Below are positions 1 through 8,824 of a stretch of DNA of 64,000 bases, one piece after another (the stretch's first letter is position 1; the number at the start of each line of letters is the position of its first letter). The notes beneath the pieces were generated by a model that did no database searches, was not told where the DNA came from, and was given only the letters and a program-made list of their open reading frames with translations. The position numbers and the translations under genes were made by a program. The DNA lies in assembly GCA_018242525.1 (NCBI GenBank), contig JAFEBS010000052.1, forward strand, positions 1-64,000, in the 5' to 3' direction. This stretch comes from Planctomycetota bacterium. GTDB taxonomy: Bacteria > Planctomycetota > Planctomycetia > Planctomycetales > Planctomycetaceae.

Positions 1-151
1 GACCACCAATTAACGACTGCACCCTGATGACGGTTTTCTCCGCTTTCATGTCGACATCGACGACCATTGGTGCCAGAATTACGCTCCTGCGAATTCCCTC
101 CGGCACTGCATCCCACCCCGAATCGACTGCAGATAGAGAATCCTTCGAATC

Positions 152-3100
152 ATGACATTCGCGAAATTAACCCACTGTCGTGCTGCGCGTACTCACGGGG
201 TCGCCGGATCTGTGCTGGGCCGAATGCTGTTGGCGCTGTCGATGGCCTCCGTGATCGAATCGGTGACATCCGCCCAGGAGGCCCCGAGTGCCACGGAAGC
301 GATCCTGGCCGCCGCTGAGGAACAGGCGTTTCAGCAAACGATTGAACCGTTGATTCAGAAATACTGCGTTCGCTGCCACAATGCCGACGAAATGAAGTCG
401 GGCGTTCGCGTCGATCAATTGTCTGCCATTCCCGGGGATCGCCAGTTGTTTCTGATGAAGGGAATTCATCAGCAGATTGCCGATGGGGCGATGCCGCCCG
501 AAGACGAACCGACCCTCTCGGCGGACCAGCGCAAGGTCCTGACCGATTGGATTACCCGGACCATCGCGGCCGCACGGGCTCGTGATACCAAACGGAATGG
601 TTCAGTTCGACGACTCACGGTGGCGCAGTACCGGAACACGCTGAAAGACCTGCTGGGACTGCAGGAGGATCTGACCGATGCGATCCCTCCGGACGGAATC
701 TCGAAGGATGGGTTCGTCAACAACGGACAGACGCTCGCGCTGTCTCCGCTGCAGGTGGAAACCTATTTCGATATTGCCGAGAAAAGCCTGGACCTGTGCA
801 TCGTCGACGAAAGGTCGAAGCCGGTCGTTCAGACGTTTCGCATGGAGTTTGGAAAGGCCATCAACCCGACCCCCTGTCCAGATAAACTGATCCTGGGAGC
901 CAACAACGCGCTGTTGAACAACGAGGACTTCATCGTCACCGAACTCAAACCGAACAAGCCGTTTGAGTATCAGCCGTTCGCCATGCAGACCGCCTTTAAC
1001 TTCATCGAAGGCTATGTCGGCAATGACACGATTCGCGAATGGCGCAAGTTCGACAGCATCAATCATTCGGTCTTCGCCTGCGTGCGCGGGACTCCGGGCT
1101 ACCCCAAGGGCGAGCCGAACGAAGTGATTCCCGCCGGTCTGGCGCTGCGACCCGCGATCCCCAGCCCAGAAATCTTCGGCCAGTCGAACACGTACGGTCC
1201 GATGGCCAACTTCAAGATCTCCTTGCGGGAATTGCCGGAACACGGCGACTTCCGGATTACTGTCCGAGCGGCCCGGTACGATGATGGACTGTTGCTGGAT
1301 GCCGGGACACCCGTCCGCGAACCTGATCCCGCCAATGCCGTGGACGTCGATTTGTCGTCGTCACGTGCAGCCGACCTGACCATCAACCAGGCTGGCATCT
1401 TCCAAGTGGACGTCACCTGTGCGGCCGGCAAGCCTCAAGGATTATTCACTCTGGAATTGGGACAGCGAGTCTTCTCGGGGCAGCTTCTGGAACCCAAGCC
1501 CGCTGCCGCCGACAAGGAAGGAAACGTGCCGGACCAGCAGACGGCATTCCTGCTTGTTCGACTTCCCGCGGGCTCCACCAGACTCAACGTTCGCTTTGGG
1601 GATGGATCGCGCCTGCGGCGCATCCTGCTGACCCGATTGCCGGATGACAGCGAACTCGCCGGTCGGTTCCAGGTTTTTGAAAAGCGGTTCCCGTCGGTGG
1701 GCGTTCACGTCGGACTGCGACGCGACTGTGGCAGCACTCTGACTCAGGTCGGTCGCCCTCAACCGGTCCCCGGAACCGATCTGCACAACTATGTGTTTTC
1801 GGGAGCGATCAACGACTTTCCCAATCCCGAGGTCGAAAAGGACAACGTCAACTATCTGGCGGGGATTCGCGAGATTGGCGTTCGCAGCGAATACACCGAC
1901 GGTCGCGACATGCCGCGGCTGATCGTGCGCTCGATCGAATTTGAAGGACCGTACTATTCGACCTGGCCACCGGCGACGCACCGCAACATTTTCCCGGAAT
2001 CTGTGGAGCAAGCGGACCCGGCCGCGTACGCGCAGCAGATCATCCGCTCGTTCGCGACTCGTGCATTCCGCCGACCAGTCACCGACGCAGAACAGGCTGC
2101 GATCTTTGCGGTCTTTCAGCGAGCCTACGCCGAAAAGCAGGAGTTCCAGCAGAGCGTCAAAGATGCGTTGCTGGTGGTCCTGACGTCGCCTCAGTTTCTG
2201 TTCCTGATCGAAAACAGCAGCAGCCCTGCCGCGGAAGACCTGGATCCCTACGAGTTGGCCTCAAAGCTGTCCTATTTCCTGTGGAATACGGCTCCTGACC
2301 AGCGGCTGCTGGATCTGGCGGCCAGCCAGACGCTGCACGCATCGCTGGAGAGCGAGGTTGAGCGGATGATTCGCGATCCGCGCAGCGGACAATTCATCAG
2401 CGAATTCGCCGCGCAATGGCTCAGCCTCGACAAGCTCGATGTCGTCGCAACCGATGCCAAGCGATATCCGCGCCTGACGCGTGACACTAGGACTGAATTG
2501 CGGCGGGAACCGGTTCAGTTTCTGCAATACCTGATCGAGCAAAACCTGCCGCTGAAACAGCTGATCCAGTCCGACTTCATCGTGGCGAACGAAGTGACCG
2601 CCAGTTACTACAACCTGGCAAGTCGTTCGGAAAGCGGTTTTCAGTTTGTTCCGATCAAGCACGAGAATGAGCACCTGGGTGGCGTGTTGACTCAGGCGGG
2701 CATCCTGGCGGGGTTGTCGAACGGCCGGGAATCGAATCCGATCAAGCGGGGGGCCTGGTTCGCCCGCAAGATTGTTGCCGAACCGCCGGACGATCCGCCG
2801 CCGAACGTGCCACAGATCAAGGAGGACGAGGGAGGGAATCTGACTCTGCGTGAAAAACTGGAACGGCATCGCAATCAGAAGGGTTGCGCGAAATGTCATT
2901 CCGGCATCGACCCGTGGGGAATTCCGTTCGAGTCGTACGACGCAGGCGGATTGTTCTCCAACGACGCCAAAATCGATCCCAGTTCCACTCTGCCGGACGG
3001 TACGGCCGTCCAGGACCTGAATGCGTTGAAGACTTACCTGGCCAATGACCGATTAGACCAGGTGGCGTTCAGTTTCCTGAAACACACCGCGTGCTATGCT

Positions 3101-3232
3101 GTCGGGCGCAGCCTGAGTTATAACGAAACCGTGTTTCTGCAGGAGCAGGGGGTCAAATTGAGATTCAAGGACTATCGCCTGCAGGATATGATCCAGTTTA
3201 TCGTGCATAGCGACCTGTTTTTGAAGAAATGA
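152..3232 (+). CDS. DUF1592/DUF1588/DUF1585 planctomycete cytochrome-like protein
   Basis: Large secreted protein (1026 aa) of the planctomycete PSCyt/DUF1592 family, whose exact reaction is unknown. Residues near 25-42 form a hydrophobic signal segment (LLALSMAS...TSAQ), so the mature protein is probably periplasmic. A first c-type heme motif CVRCH lies at residues 72-76 and a second, CAKCH followed by SGIDPWG, at 912-916; the latter is the usual signature of the DUF1588/DUF1585 end of this family. The middle carries the DUF1587, DUF1595 and DUF1592 blocks (for example the segment around LASKLSYFLWN). It is followed after 43 bp by a DUF1552 gene, the standard partner in planctomycetes, so the two are likely one operon. 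No strong ribosome-binding site is visible at this ATG, and a downstream ATG at residue 25 could be the real start. Family identity is secure; the role, perhaps extracellular redox or polymer degradation, is inference. Confidence 0.9.
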   Translation: MTFAKLTHCRAARTHGVAGSVLGRMLLALSMASVIESVTSAQEAPSATEAILAAAEEQAFQQTIEPLIQKYCVRCHNADEMKSGVRVDQLSAIPGDRQLFLMKGIHQQIADGAMPPEDEPTLSADQRKVLTDWITRTIAAARARDTKRNGSVRRLTVAQYRNTLKDLLGLQEDLTDAIPPDGISKDGFVNNGQTLALSPLQVETYFDIAEKSLDLCIVDERSKPVVQTFRMEFGKAINPTPCPDKLILGANNALLNNEDFIVTELKPNKPFEYQPFAMQTAFNFIEGYVGNDTIREWRKFDSINHSVFACVRGTPGYPKGEPNEVIPAGLALRPAIPSPEIFGQSNTYGPMANFKISLRELPEHGDFRITVRAARYDDGLLLDAGTPVREPDPANAVDVDLSSSRAADLTINQAGIFQVDVTCAAGKPQGLFTLELGQRVFSGQLLEPKPAAADKEGNVPDQQTAFLLVRLPAGSTRLNVRFGDGSRLRRILLTRLPDDSELAGRFQVFEKRFPSVGVHVGLRRDCGSTLTQVGRPQPVPGTDLHNYVFSGAINDFPNPEVEKDNVNYLAGIREIGVRSEYTDGRDMPRLIVRSIEFEGPYYSTWPPATHRNIFPESVEQADPAAYAQQIIRSFATRAFRRPVTDAEQAAIFAVFQRAYAEKQEFQQSVKDALLVVLTSPQFLFLIENSSSPAAEDLDPYELASKLSYFLWNTAPDQRLLDLAASQTLHASLESEVERMIRDPRSGQFISEFAAQWLSLDKLDVVATDAKRYPRLTRDTRTELRREPVQFLQYLIEQNLPLKQLIQSDFIVANEVTASYYNLASRSESGFQFVPIKHENEHLGGVLTQAGILAGLSNGRESNPIKRGAWFARKIVAEPPDDPPPNVPQIKEDEGGNLTLREKLERHRNQKGCAKCHSGIDPWGIPFESYDAGGLFSNDAKIDPSSTLPDGTAVQDLNALKTYLANDRLDQVAFSFLKHTACYAVGRSLSYNETVFLQEQGVKLRFKDYRLQDMIQFIVHSDLFLKK

Positions 3233-3275
3233 TTCCGGCCCGCTCGTTCCACCCACCTGATTGCGGATTCTGCCC

Positions 3276-4607
3276 ATGACAGCCATTCAACTTGATCGTC
3301 GTGCCGTGCTGAAGGGATTGGCCGGGGTCACACTGTCGCTGCCGCTGCTCGAAGCGATGGGGAAGGAAGTCGCCGAACAGACGCCCCGGCGGTTCTGTGC
3401 GATGTACACGGCCAACGGCATGTCATTGCCGAAAGCGGCACATGGGATCGACGAATGGAGTTGGTTTCCGAAGTCTGAAGGAAAATCGTTTGAGTTTGGC
3501 AAGTCGACCGAACCGCTGAAGCCGTTCCGGGACCATGTCAGTTTTTTGGGGGGACTGTACCACCCGAACGGAACCAAGGCCGACCCGCATCTCTGTTCGG
3601 ACATGTGGCTGACGGGGGCTCCGCTGCACAACCCCAAGCCCGGCATGTTCAATTCAGTCGCGCTGGATCAGGTTATCGCCCTGCATACCAAGCAGTATTG
3701 CCGGCAGCCGTCACTGGTGCTGTCGATCGATGCGGGGGTGGGCTTTCTGTCGCGCACCGGGACGATTTCGTACAACCAGGAAGGAAAGCCGATCCCGGCC
3801 GAGAACAATCCCCGCCGCGTCTTTGACCGGCTGTTCCGGGGCGATCGGGCCTCGCTGGCCGTCCAGCGAGAACAACTGCAGCGGCGCATCAAGCTGGTCG
3901 ATGCCGTCCTGGAAAGTTCCCGGTCGCTCAACAAGCAACTGGGGCAGTCCGATCGCGAAAAGATGGACCAGTACCTGACGTCACTGGACGAGATCGAAGC
4001 CCGCCTGACGGCGTCGGAAAAGTGGATCGACATCCCGTTGAAGACACAGGATTACTCGCACCTGAACCTGGACGCGACATCCGAAGGGGAACCTCGCGAA
4101 TACTACCGAAACATGTTCGACCTGATCGCCCTCGCGTTTGACGCGGACATTACCCGTTCGGTGGCGTTCATGTTGAACCGCGAAGACGGGATGGGAGTCA
4201 GCGACACGTTCCCCTTGAAACTGGGTCTGACCCGCACTCACCACAGCCTGTCGCATGCCGAGGATAAGCCGGGGCAACTGGAATTCGCCAGGTACGATCT
4301 GTTCCTGAGTGAGCAGTTGGCTCACTTCATGGGCCAATTGCAGCAGTACAAGGATGTGCAGGGAACCGTCCTGGACAACACGATTCTGATGTACGGCAGC
4401 GGTGCCAGCACGACTCACAATCCAACAAACCTGCCGACACTGCTGGCCGGAGGAGCGAACATGGGCTTGAAGCACGGGGTGCACTGGCGCAAGCCGAATA
4501 CCCCGATGTCAAATCTGTACCTGAGCATCCTGCGGTCCATGAAGATTGAAGAACCCTCGTTCGGCGACAGCACCGGAACACTGAGCGATTCGATCTTTAC
4601 CGTGTGA
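3276..4607 (+). CDS. DUF1552 domain protein
   Basis: 443-residue protein of the DUF1552 family, distantly related to DUF1501/sulfatase-like alkaline-phosphatase folds; function unknown. The N terminus reads LDRRAVLKGLAG followed by a hydrophobic stretch (TLSLPLL), a twin-arginine signal, so it is probably exported folded. Family-typical segments are seen at FCAMYTANGM and, near the C terminus, MYGSGAS with a histidine- and asparagine-rich continuation. I chose the ATG at 3276, which places the twin arginines at residues 8-9; a TTG 15 bp upstream is possible. It sits directly downstream of the DUF1592 gene on the same strand and is almost certainly co-transcribed with it. It ends just before two small hairpins in the gap to the convergent flippase gene. 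Confidence 0.9.
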   Translation: MTAIQLDRRAVLKGLAGVTLSLPLLEAMGKEVAEQTPRRFCAMYTANGMSLPKAAHGIDEWSWFPKSEGKSFEFGKSTEPLKPFRDHVSFLGGLYHPNGTKADPHLCSDMWLTGAPLHNPKPGMFNSVALDQVIALHTKQYCRQPSLVLSIDAGVGFLSRTGTISYNQEGKPIPAENNPRRVFDRLFRGDRASLAVQREQLQRRIKLVDAVLESSRSLNKQLGQSDREKMDQYLTSLDEIEARLTASEKWIDIPLKTQDYSHLNLDATSEGEPREYYRNMFDLIALAFDADITRSVAFMLNREDGMGVSDTFPLKLGLTRTHHSLSHAEDKPGQLEFARYDLFLSEQLAHFMGQLQQYKDVQGTVLDNTILMYGSGASTTHNPTNLPTLLAGGANMGLKHGVHWRKPNTPMSNLYLSILRSMKIEEPSFGDSTGTLSDSIFTV

Positions 4608-4626
4608 CCGTTGTGACTTTTTGTCG

Positions 4627-4646
4627 CTGAATTCGTGAGAATTCAG
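4627..4646. repeat. 20-nt hairpin, 8-bp stem with GTGA loop (copy 1)
   Basis: Perfect 8-bp inverted repeat CTGAATTC/GAATTCAG around a GTGA loop, between the convergent DUF1552 and flippase genes. It shares stem length, loop and the TC-GTGA-GA core with the hairpins at 4665-4684 and 17671-17690. Confidence 0.6.
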
Positions 4647-4664
4647 ACGTTTGTCACGCGACAT

Positions 4665-4684
4665 CCGATCTCTCACGAGATCGG
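4665..4684. repeat. 20-nt hairpin, 8-bp stem with TCAC/GTGA loop (copy 2)
   Basis: Perfect 8-bp stem CCGATCTC/GAGATCGG with loop TCAC (GTGA on the minus strand), followed by CGGCTAC continuity that mirrors the GTAGCCG preceding the copy at 17671. It lies between convergent genes and could also act as a weak bidirectional terminator, but no T-run follows. Confidence 0.6.
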
Positions 4685-4706
4685 CTACGTTGGTTCGCTG
4701 GTCGAT

Positions 4707-6104
4707 CTACCCGTGCCAGTCCCGTCGACAGCGATTCCAGATCAGCGTCCACCAGGGGAGTGTCAGGAACAGGGTGACACTCAGCATGCCACTCGCGGCA
4801 CCGATCGGGCCGTAAGCTCGACCCAACACCACCACCAGGATCACGACCAGCAGGTTGGTCACCACGCCCGCGATCAGGAATGGATCTTCCTTGTGAGCCC
4901 GGACGTAGATCGACTGGCAGCGCGACAGGTGGATCAGCAGAAATGCCGTGGCGAAAACCGCTGTCTCGGGCAAGGCCAGCATTCGCGATGCCAGCCGCTG
5001 GGTCAATCCCCAGGGCAGGGCGTTCAGGCACCAGACTCCCGCGCAAAGTCCGAGCACCCCCACGAGGTAAAAGCCCCAGGAGATCGCAGTCAGTCGAAAG
5101 TAGACCCGGTCCATCTCGATCCAGTCCCGTCGTGCCGCCAACATTGCGAACAAGGGAGTACGGACCTGGACCCAGGCATACGCGGCCGACTCCACCGCGA
5201 GCAAAATGGTCCAGGTCATCCCCATCCGCCCCGCCACGACCGAGCCGTGATAATGAAACATCACCGGAATAATCAGGCTGGCGGCCAGGAATCCGACGAT
5301 TCCCTGCACGGCCATTTTCCATTGCAGCGGCCAGATCTCGTGGCGCCAGGAAATGCTCCTGTCCTGCTTCGTTGCGTGCAACGACTGCCAGAACCGGCCG
5401 TAGCGCACGGCAATCAGCCAGTAGTCCCACGCGAGTCGGACGACGACGGAAACGGCCGCCGCCCACAAACCCCACCCGGCCGACATCGCCAGCCAGACCG
5501 CAAAACTCCCGGTCACGAATTGAAGCATTCGGACACGGTTCACCACGATCATCTGGTTGCAGCCTTCCAGCATCGACGAAAACGACAGCGCCCACAGCAG
5601 GAGCGCATTCAAGACCACCACGCAAAACCAGGGGGGCAGCCACGCGATCCGTGGCAGGGAGATTTCGTCCGGACGAGGCTGATCCAGAAACAATGCTCCT
5701 CCCACGCCGCAGGCCAGCAGGAAGACCAGTCCGAGCAGCGCGTACCAGCGGGTTGTGAACTGATTCAACCCTGCCAGACGCTTCAATGCCTCGCCGTCAC
5801 CGGTGATCGATCCATCGGCACTCAGTTGCAGCCGCGACCATTCGTGAGCTGAAACATTGATGATCACCCCGTGTAAACCGAGTTCCACCAGGGACTGCAT
5901 CCCCATCAGGCTGGCAAAGGTATAGAAATAGCCCTGCTGCTGCGGGCTGAAGAACGAGGCAATCACCAGGATGGAAATCGGGCCGGCAATGAACTGCCAG
6001 CCCCGCGTGGCGATGGCATAAAACACGGCCCGATCCACTTCCAGGCGATTCAGCAGTCGCCGGAGGCGTGAGCGATTCGGTGGTGAGGTGGTCGCGGATT
6101 CCAA
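4707..6104 (-). CDS. Oligosaccharide flippase / polysaccharide biosynthesis membrane protein
   Basis: 465-residue polytopic membrane protein of the Wzx/MATE-like (polysaccharide biosynthesis) type, expected to move lipid-linked saccharides across the inner membrane. About a dozen hydrophobic segments alternate with short Arg-rich loops; the first begins after residue 30 (YAIATRGWQFIAGPISILVIASFF), a typical start for this superfamily. The start is a TTG at 6104 with no evident ribosome-binding site, so the exact N terminus is uncertain. No glycosyltransferases are adjacent, which is unusual for a flippase; the UDP-sugar genes at 20-22 kb could feed the same surface polymer but that is only inference. 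It is convergent with the DUF1552 gene. Confidence 0.75.
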   Translation of the reverse strand: MESATTSPPNRSRLRRLLNRLEVDRAVFYAIATRGWQFIAGPISILVIASFFSPQQQGYFYTFASLMGMQSLVELGLHGVIINVSAHEWSRLQLSADGSITGDGEALKRLAGLNQFTTRWYALLGLVFLLACGVGGALFLDQPRPDEISLPRIAWLPPWFCVVVLNALLLWALSFSSMLEGCNQMIVVNRVRMLQFVTGSFAVWLAMSAGWGLWAAAVSVVVRLAWDYWLIAVRYGRFWQSLHATKQDRSISWRHEIWPLQWKMAVQGIVGFLAASLIIPVMFHYHGSVVAGRMGMTWTILLAVESAAYAWVQVRTPLFAMLAARRDWIEMDRVYFRLTAISWGFYLVGVLGLCAGVWCLNALPWGLTQRLASRMLALPETAVFATAFLLIHLSRCQSIYVRAHKEDPFLIAGVVTNLLVVILVVVLGRAYGPIGAASGMLSVTLFLTLPWWTLIWNRCRRDWHG

Positions 6105-6705
6105 GAAAGCACGCCGCAGGTGTTGGTGAATCCCATTCAGGTGAGCCGGGCACCGTCAGGTCCCGGACTCGAGTTGGCGGGCAGATCGTAGCCGACCGGC
6201 ACCGGTAACGTCGAGGCGGCAAAGGTCCGTTCGTTTCTGGCCCACCTTCGTGGACCTTCGTGTCCTTCGTGGTGCACCACAGACGGTAACAGATGAATGT
6301 GACCGCGAAGGAACCGGCGCGGGCTCTGCAGGAATTGATGGGACACGGACGACGCGGACGACATGGAGAAGGCATCGAAGAAAGAGAAGAATTGGGGTCA
6401 CAATGCTGCTTGCAGACGGCGTGAAATGTGATTGCTCGCAACCTGCCCGAACCGGTGGCGTGCCGAAGCGATGTCTCTTGTCGTTTTGGTTTCTCTCCGT
6501 GTCGTCCGCGTTTTCCGTGTCCCAATTTCATTGCAGAAAGCCCTGTAATGAGGGCGTCCGTGCGGAACTTGGGAACGAAGTTCAATTCGCAATTGTCGAA
6601 AGTCGCCCCTGCGGATAGTGTGTCAGGTCTGAAGACCGATCCGATCTGGGTGGAACGTCATTTTCCGCGTCCAGAAGTCCCAGCCCTTGAAAGACACCTG
6701 CAGTC
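6105..6705. other. 601-bp intergenic region with palindromic repeat remnants
   Basis: Divergent gap between the flippase and fhcC. It contains a run of CTTCGTG-type words at about 6246-6280 (a relative of the repeat at 54408-54494) and a long imperfect inverted repeat at 6340-6523. No open frame here has recognisable protein similarity. Promoters for both flanking genes must lie here, but none is clear enough to place. Confidence 0.5.
6340..6523. repeat. Imperfect 30-bp inverted repeat, about 124-nt loop
   Basis: Arms 6340-6369 and 6494-6523 are reverse complements with about four mismatches; both contain GGACACGGA and GCGGACGACA words. It resembles the short palindromic repeats common between genes in planctomycetes. 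No coding capacity is apparent in the loop. Confidence 0.6.
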
Positions 6706-7527
6706 ATGGCGCTTCGGCTTTCCTATTTTGGTGAAACGTCGGTTCCTGTCGAAATCGAAGGGCTGACCCCCGATTGGGCCTGCGATAAATCGCTGGCGGA
6801 CATCGAGCGATTCGAGATCTACCACGGAAATCGCAAGATTCCGTTGGCCGAGATGTTCAAGGTCGAAGGGGATGCCAGCGACAAGCGGTTCGAGATGGAA
6901 GGGAACCTGTACGGAGTCCACTGGATCGGGGCTCACATGACCTCCGGTTCCATTCACATCCACGGCCCCGCCGGACGCCACATCGGCAGCGAAATGCGCG
7001 GGGGCGAGATCCGCGTTGATGGGGACGCCCGGGGCTGGGTTGGTGCCGAAATGCATGGCGGACTGATCCATGTGAAGGGGAATGCCGGTCACCTGGTCGG
7101 GGCGGCCTATCGGGGTTCCACGGTGGGGATGACCGGCGGCCTGATCCTGGTCGATGGCGATGCTGGAAACGAAGTGGGACACACGATGCGCCGCGGCCTG
7201 ATCGCCGTCGGTGGTGCCGTGGGAGACATGCTCGGCTTCAACATGATTGCCGGAACCGTGCTGGTCTTCGGGGAATGCGGCATCCGTCCAGGTGCCGCCA
7301 TGCGCCGCGGAACCCTGGGCCTGTTCGGCCCCAACCCGCCGCCACTGCTCCCCAGCTTCCGCTACGCCGCCACATTCCAGCCGCAGTTCGTCAGCCTGAT
7401 CCTGCGCGACCTGCAATCCCGCGGATTTCGTTTCGACACGTCATTGCTGTCGGCAACGTTTGATTTGCATCATGGCGACCTGGTTTCTTTGGGCCGAGGT
7501 GAGGTTTTGTTTCGACACGCGATATAA
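6706..7527 (+). CDS. fhcC: Formylmethanofuran dehydrogenase / formyltransferase-hydrolase complex subunit C
   Basis: 273-residue protein matching the FwdC/FhcC family, the subunit of the formyltransferase-hydrolase complex that releases formate in tetrahydromethanopterin-linked C1 oxidation. The body (residues about 75-200) is a run of repeated glycine-rich turns such as GGEIRVDGDARGWVGAEMHGG and MTGGLILVDGDAGNEVG, the beta-helix repeats of this subunit and of the glutamate synthase C-terminal domain. The start ATG is followed by a family-like beginning (LRLSYFGETSVPVEIEGLTPD). No other C1 gene (fhcA, fhcB, fhcD, mch, fae) lies in this window, so the complex must be encoded elsewhere or is scattered, as reported for planctomycetes. 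It is followed by an unrelated hydrolase gene. Confidence 0.85.
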   Translation: MALRLSYFGETSVPVEIEGLTPDWACDKSLADIERFEIYHGNRKIPLAEMFKVEGDASDKRFEMEGNLYGVHWIGAHMTSGSIHIHGPAGRHIGSEMRGGEIRVDGDARGWVGAEMHGGLIHVKGNAGHLVGAAYRGSTVGMTGGLILVDGDAGNEVGHTMRRGLIAVGGAVGDMLGFNMIAGTVLVFGECGIRPGAAMRRGTLGLFGPNPPPLLPSFRYAATFQPQFVSLILRDLQSRGFRFDTSLLSATFDLHHGDLVSLGRGEVLFRHAI

Positions 7528-7653
7528 CCGCAATTGTGACAACATTAGCCCGACGCGCCAGCGAGGGATTTTCACGTTGGACCCGCGCAGACCATTCCGT
7601 CACTTGCACACCGGGCAGTTTTTTAGGAAACCGATCCAGCGCGAGCCACCATT

Positions 7654-8646
7654 ATGCCGCTTGATCAGGACTCCACCCCGCTCCCGAATCCGCCAGCTGC
7701 GGATCCCGCATCGAACGCTCCGGCCACAGACACTCCCCCGGTCGCGAAGCGGCGGACCTGGAGTTGGCTTCTGATTCGGACTGTGCTGATTTACGTCGGC
7801 ATCCCGTATGTCGCACTGGTCGCCATCATGGGCTTCGGTCAGCGCCAGTTGCTCTACCAACCGACGCGTACCGACAGCCTACAGGCGAGTGCGTATTCCT
7901 CTCAGTTCCTGCCGATCACGGATCTGGAACTGGATGTCGGCGGAGGTTTGAAGCTGCACGGCTGGCGGTTTCCCGGATCGAGCACTGCGGACGCGGGTCT
8001 CCGGTACCTCGTGATCTATTTCCCTGGCAACGGCGGATGCCGGGCGGACCGGGTGTCCGATTGCCGGGATTTTCGGCAACTGGGTTATGATGTGATCCTG
8101 TTTGACTATCGCGGATATGGCGACAATCCGGGTTCGCCGACGGAAGTGGCGCTGGCGGCCGACGCGACTCGTATCTGGAAATTCGCGACCGAAGATCTGC
8201 AGTTCCCTCCCCAGCGGATTTTGATTTTCGGGGAATCCCTCGGTGGTGCCGTGGCAACTCGCCTGACGGCGGAATGCTGCGATGCGGGAACGCCGCCCGC
8301 CGCGTTGATCTTGAATTCGACGTTCGCTTCGCTCGCCGAAACTGTGGCGTGGCGGTTTCCGATGTTCCCGTTTCAGTATCTGCTGCTGGATCGATACCCA
8401 TCGGTCGAGCGCATGCCACATGTGACCTGTCCGCTGCTGCAGTATCACGGGACCGCGGACAGCACGATCGCCTTCCAGCACGGCCGCCGCCTGTTCGATG
8501 CCGCTCCGCCCCAATCGGCGAACGGCATCGAAAAGCAATTTGTCCCGGTCCCCGGTGGCGAACACAATTTCATTTCGATGAACGACATGCAAACGGGGGT
8601 TTCACATCTGCTGACGCGGGTTCGGCAAGCTCAGTTGTCGCGGTGA
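7654..8646 (+). CDS. Membrane-anchored alpha/beta hydrolase (BEM46/ABHD13-like)
   Basis: 330-residue serine hydrolase. A Pro/Ala-rich N terminus is followed by a single transmembrane segment (about residues 38-60, WLLIRTVLIYVGIPYVALVAIMG), so the catalytic domain probably faces the periplasm. The fold is shown by the oxyanion-side segment YFPGNGG (122-128), the nucleophile elbow GESLGG with Ser195, Asp269 in HGTADSTIAF, and His304 in GGEHN. This triad spacing fits the BEM46/ABHD13/YqkD group; the substrate is unknown. The gap to fhcC is 126 bp, and co-transcription is possible but not demonstrated. Confidence 0.85.
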   Translation: MPLDQDSTPLPNPPAADPASNAPATDTPPVAKRRTWSWLLIRTVLIYVGIPYVALVAIMGFGQRQLLYQPTRTDSLQASAYSSQFLPITDLELDVGGGLKLHGWRFPGSSTADAGLRYLVIYFPGNGGCRADRVSDCRDFRQLGYDVILFDYRGYGDNPGSPTEVALAADATRIWKFATEDLQFPPQRILIFGESLGGAVATRLTAECCDAGTPPAALILNSTFASLAETVAWRFPMFPFQYLLLDRYPSVERMPHVTCPLLQYHGTADSTIAFQHGRRLFDAAPPQSANGIEKQFVPVPGGEHNFISMNDMQTGVSHLLTRVRQAQLSR

Positions 8647-8824
8647 ACAGTGGCAGATCCGTTTTCAGGTTCACCGTTTTTTTGGGGGGAGAATTCCGCA
8701 CGCCACTGCGGTGTCGGTGCGGCTAATCTCCACTCTTATGACAGCATCCCTGCAGCTTTTATTGATGTGGTGATACACTGTTTTTGTGTTGTGGGTCAAC
8801 GTTCGCAGATGCTGTGTATTCATT

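Noticed and set aside
4635..5852. 405-codon open frame on the plus strand over the flippase gene
   Set aside because: Product is Gln/His/Pro-rich with no hydrophobic or conserved segments; the minus-strand membrane protein explains the region.
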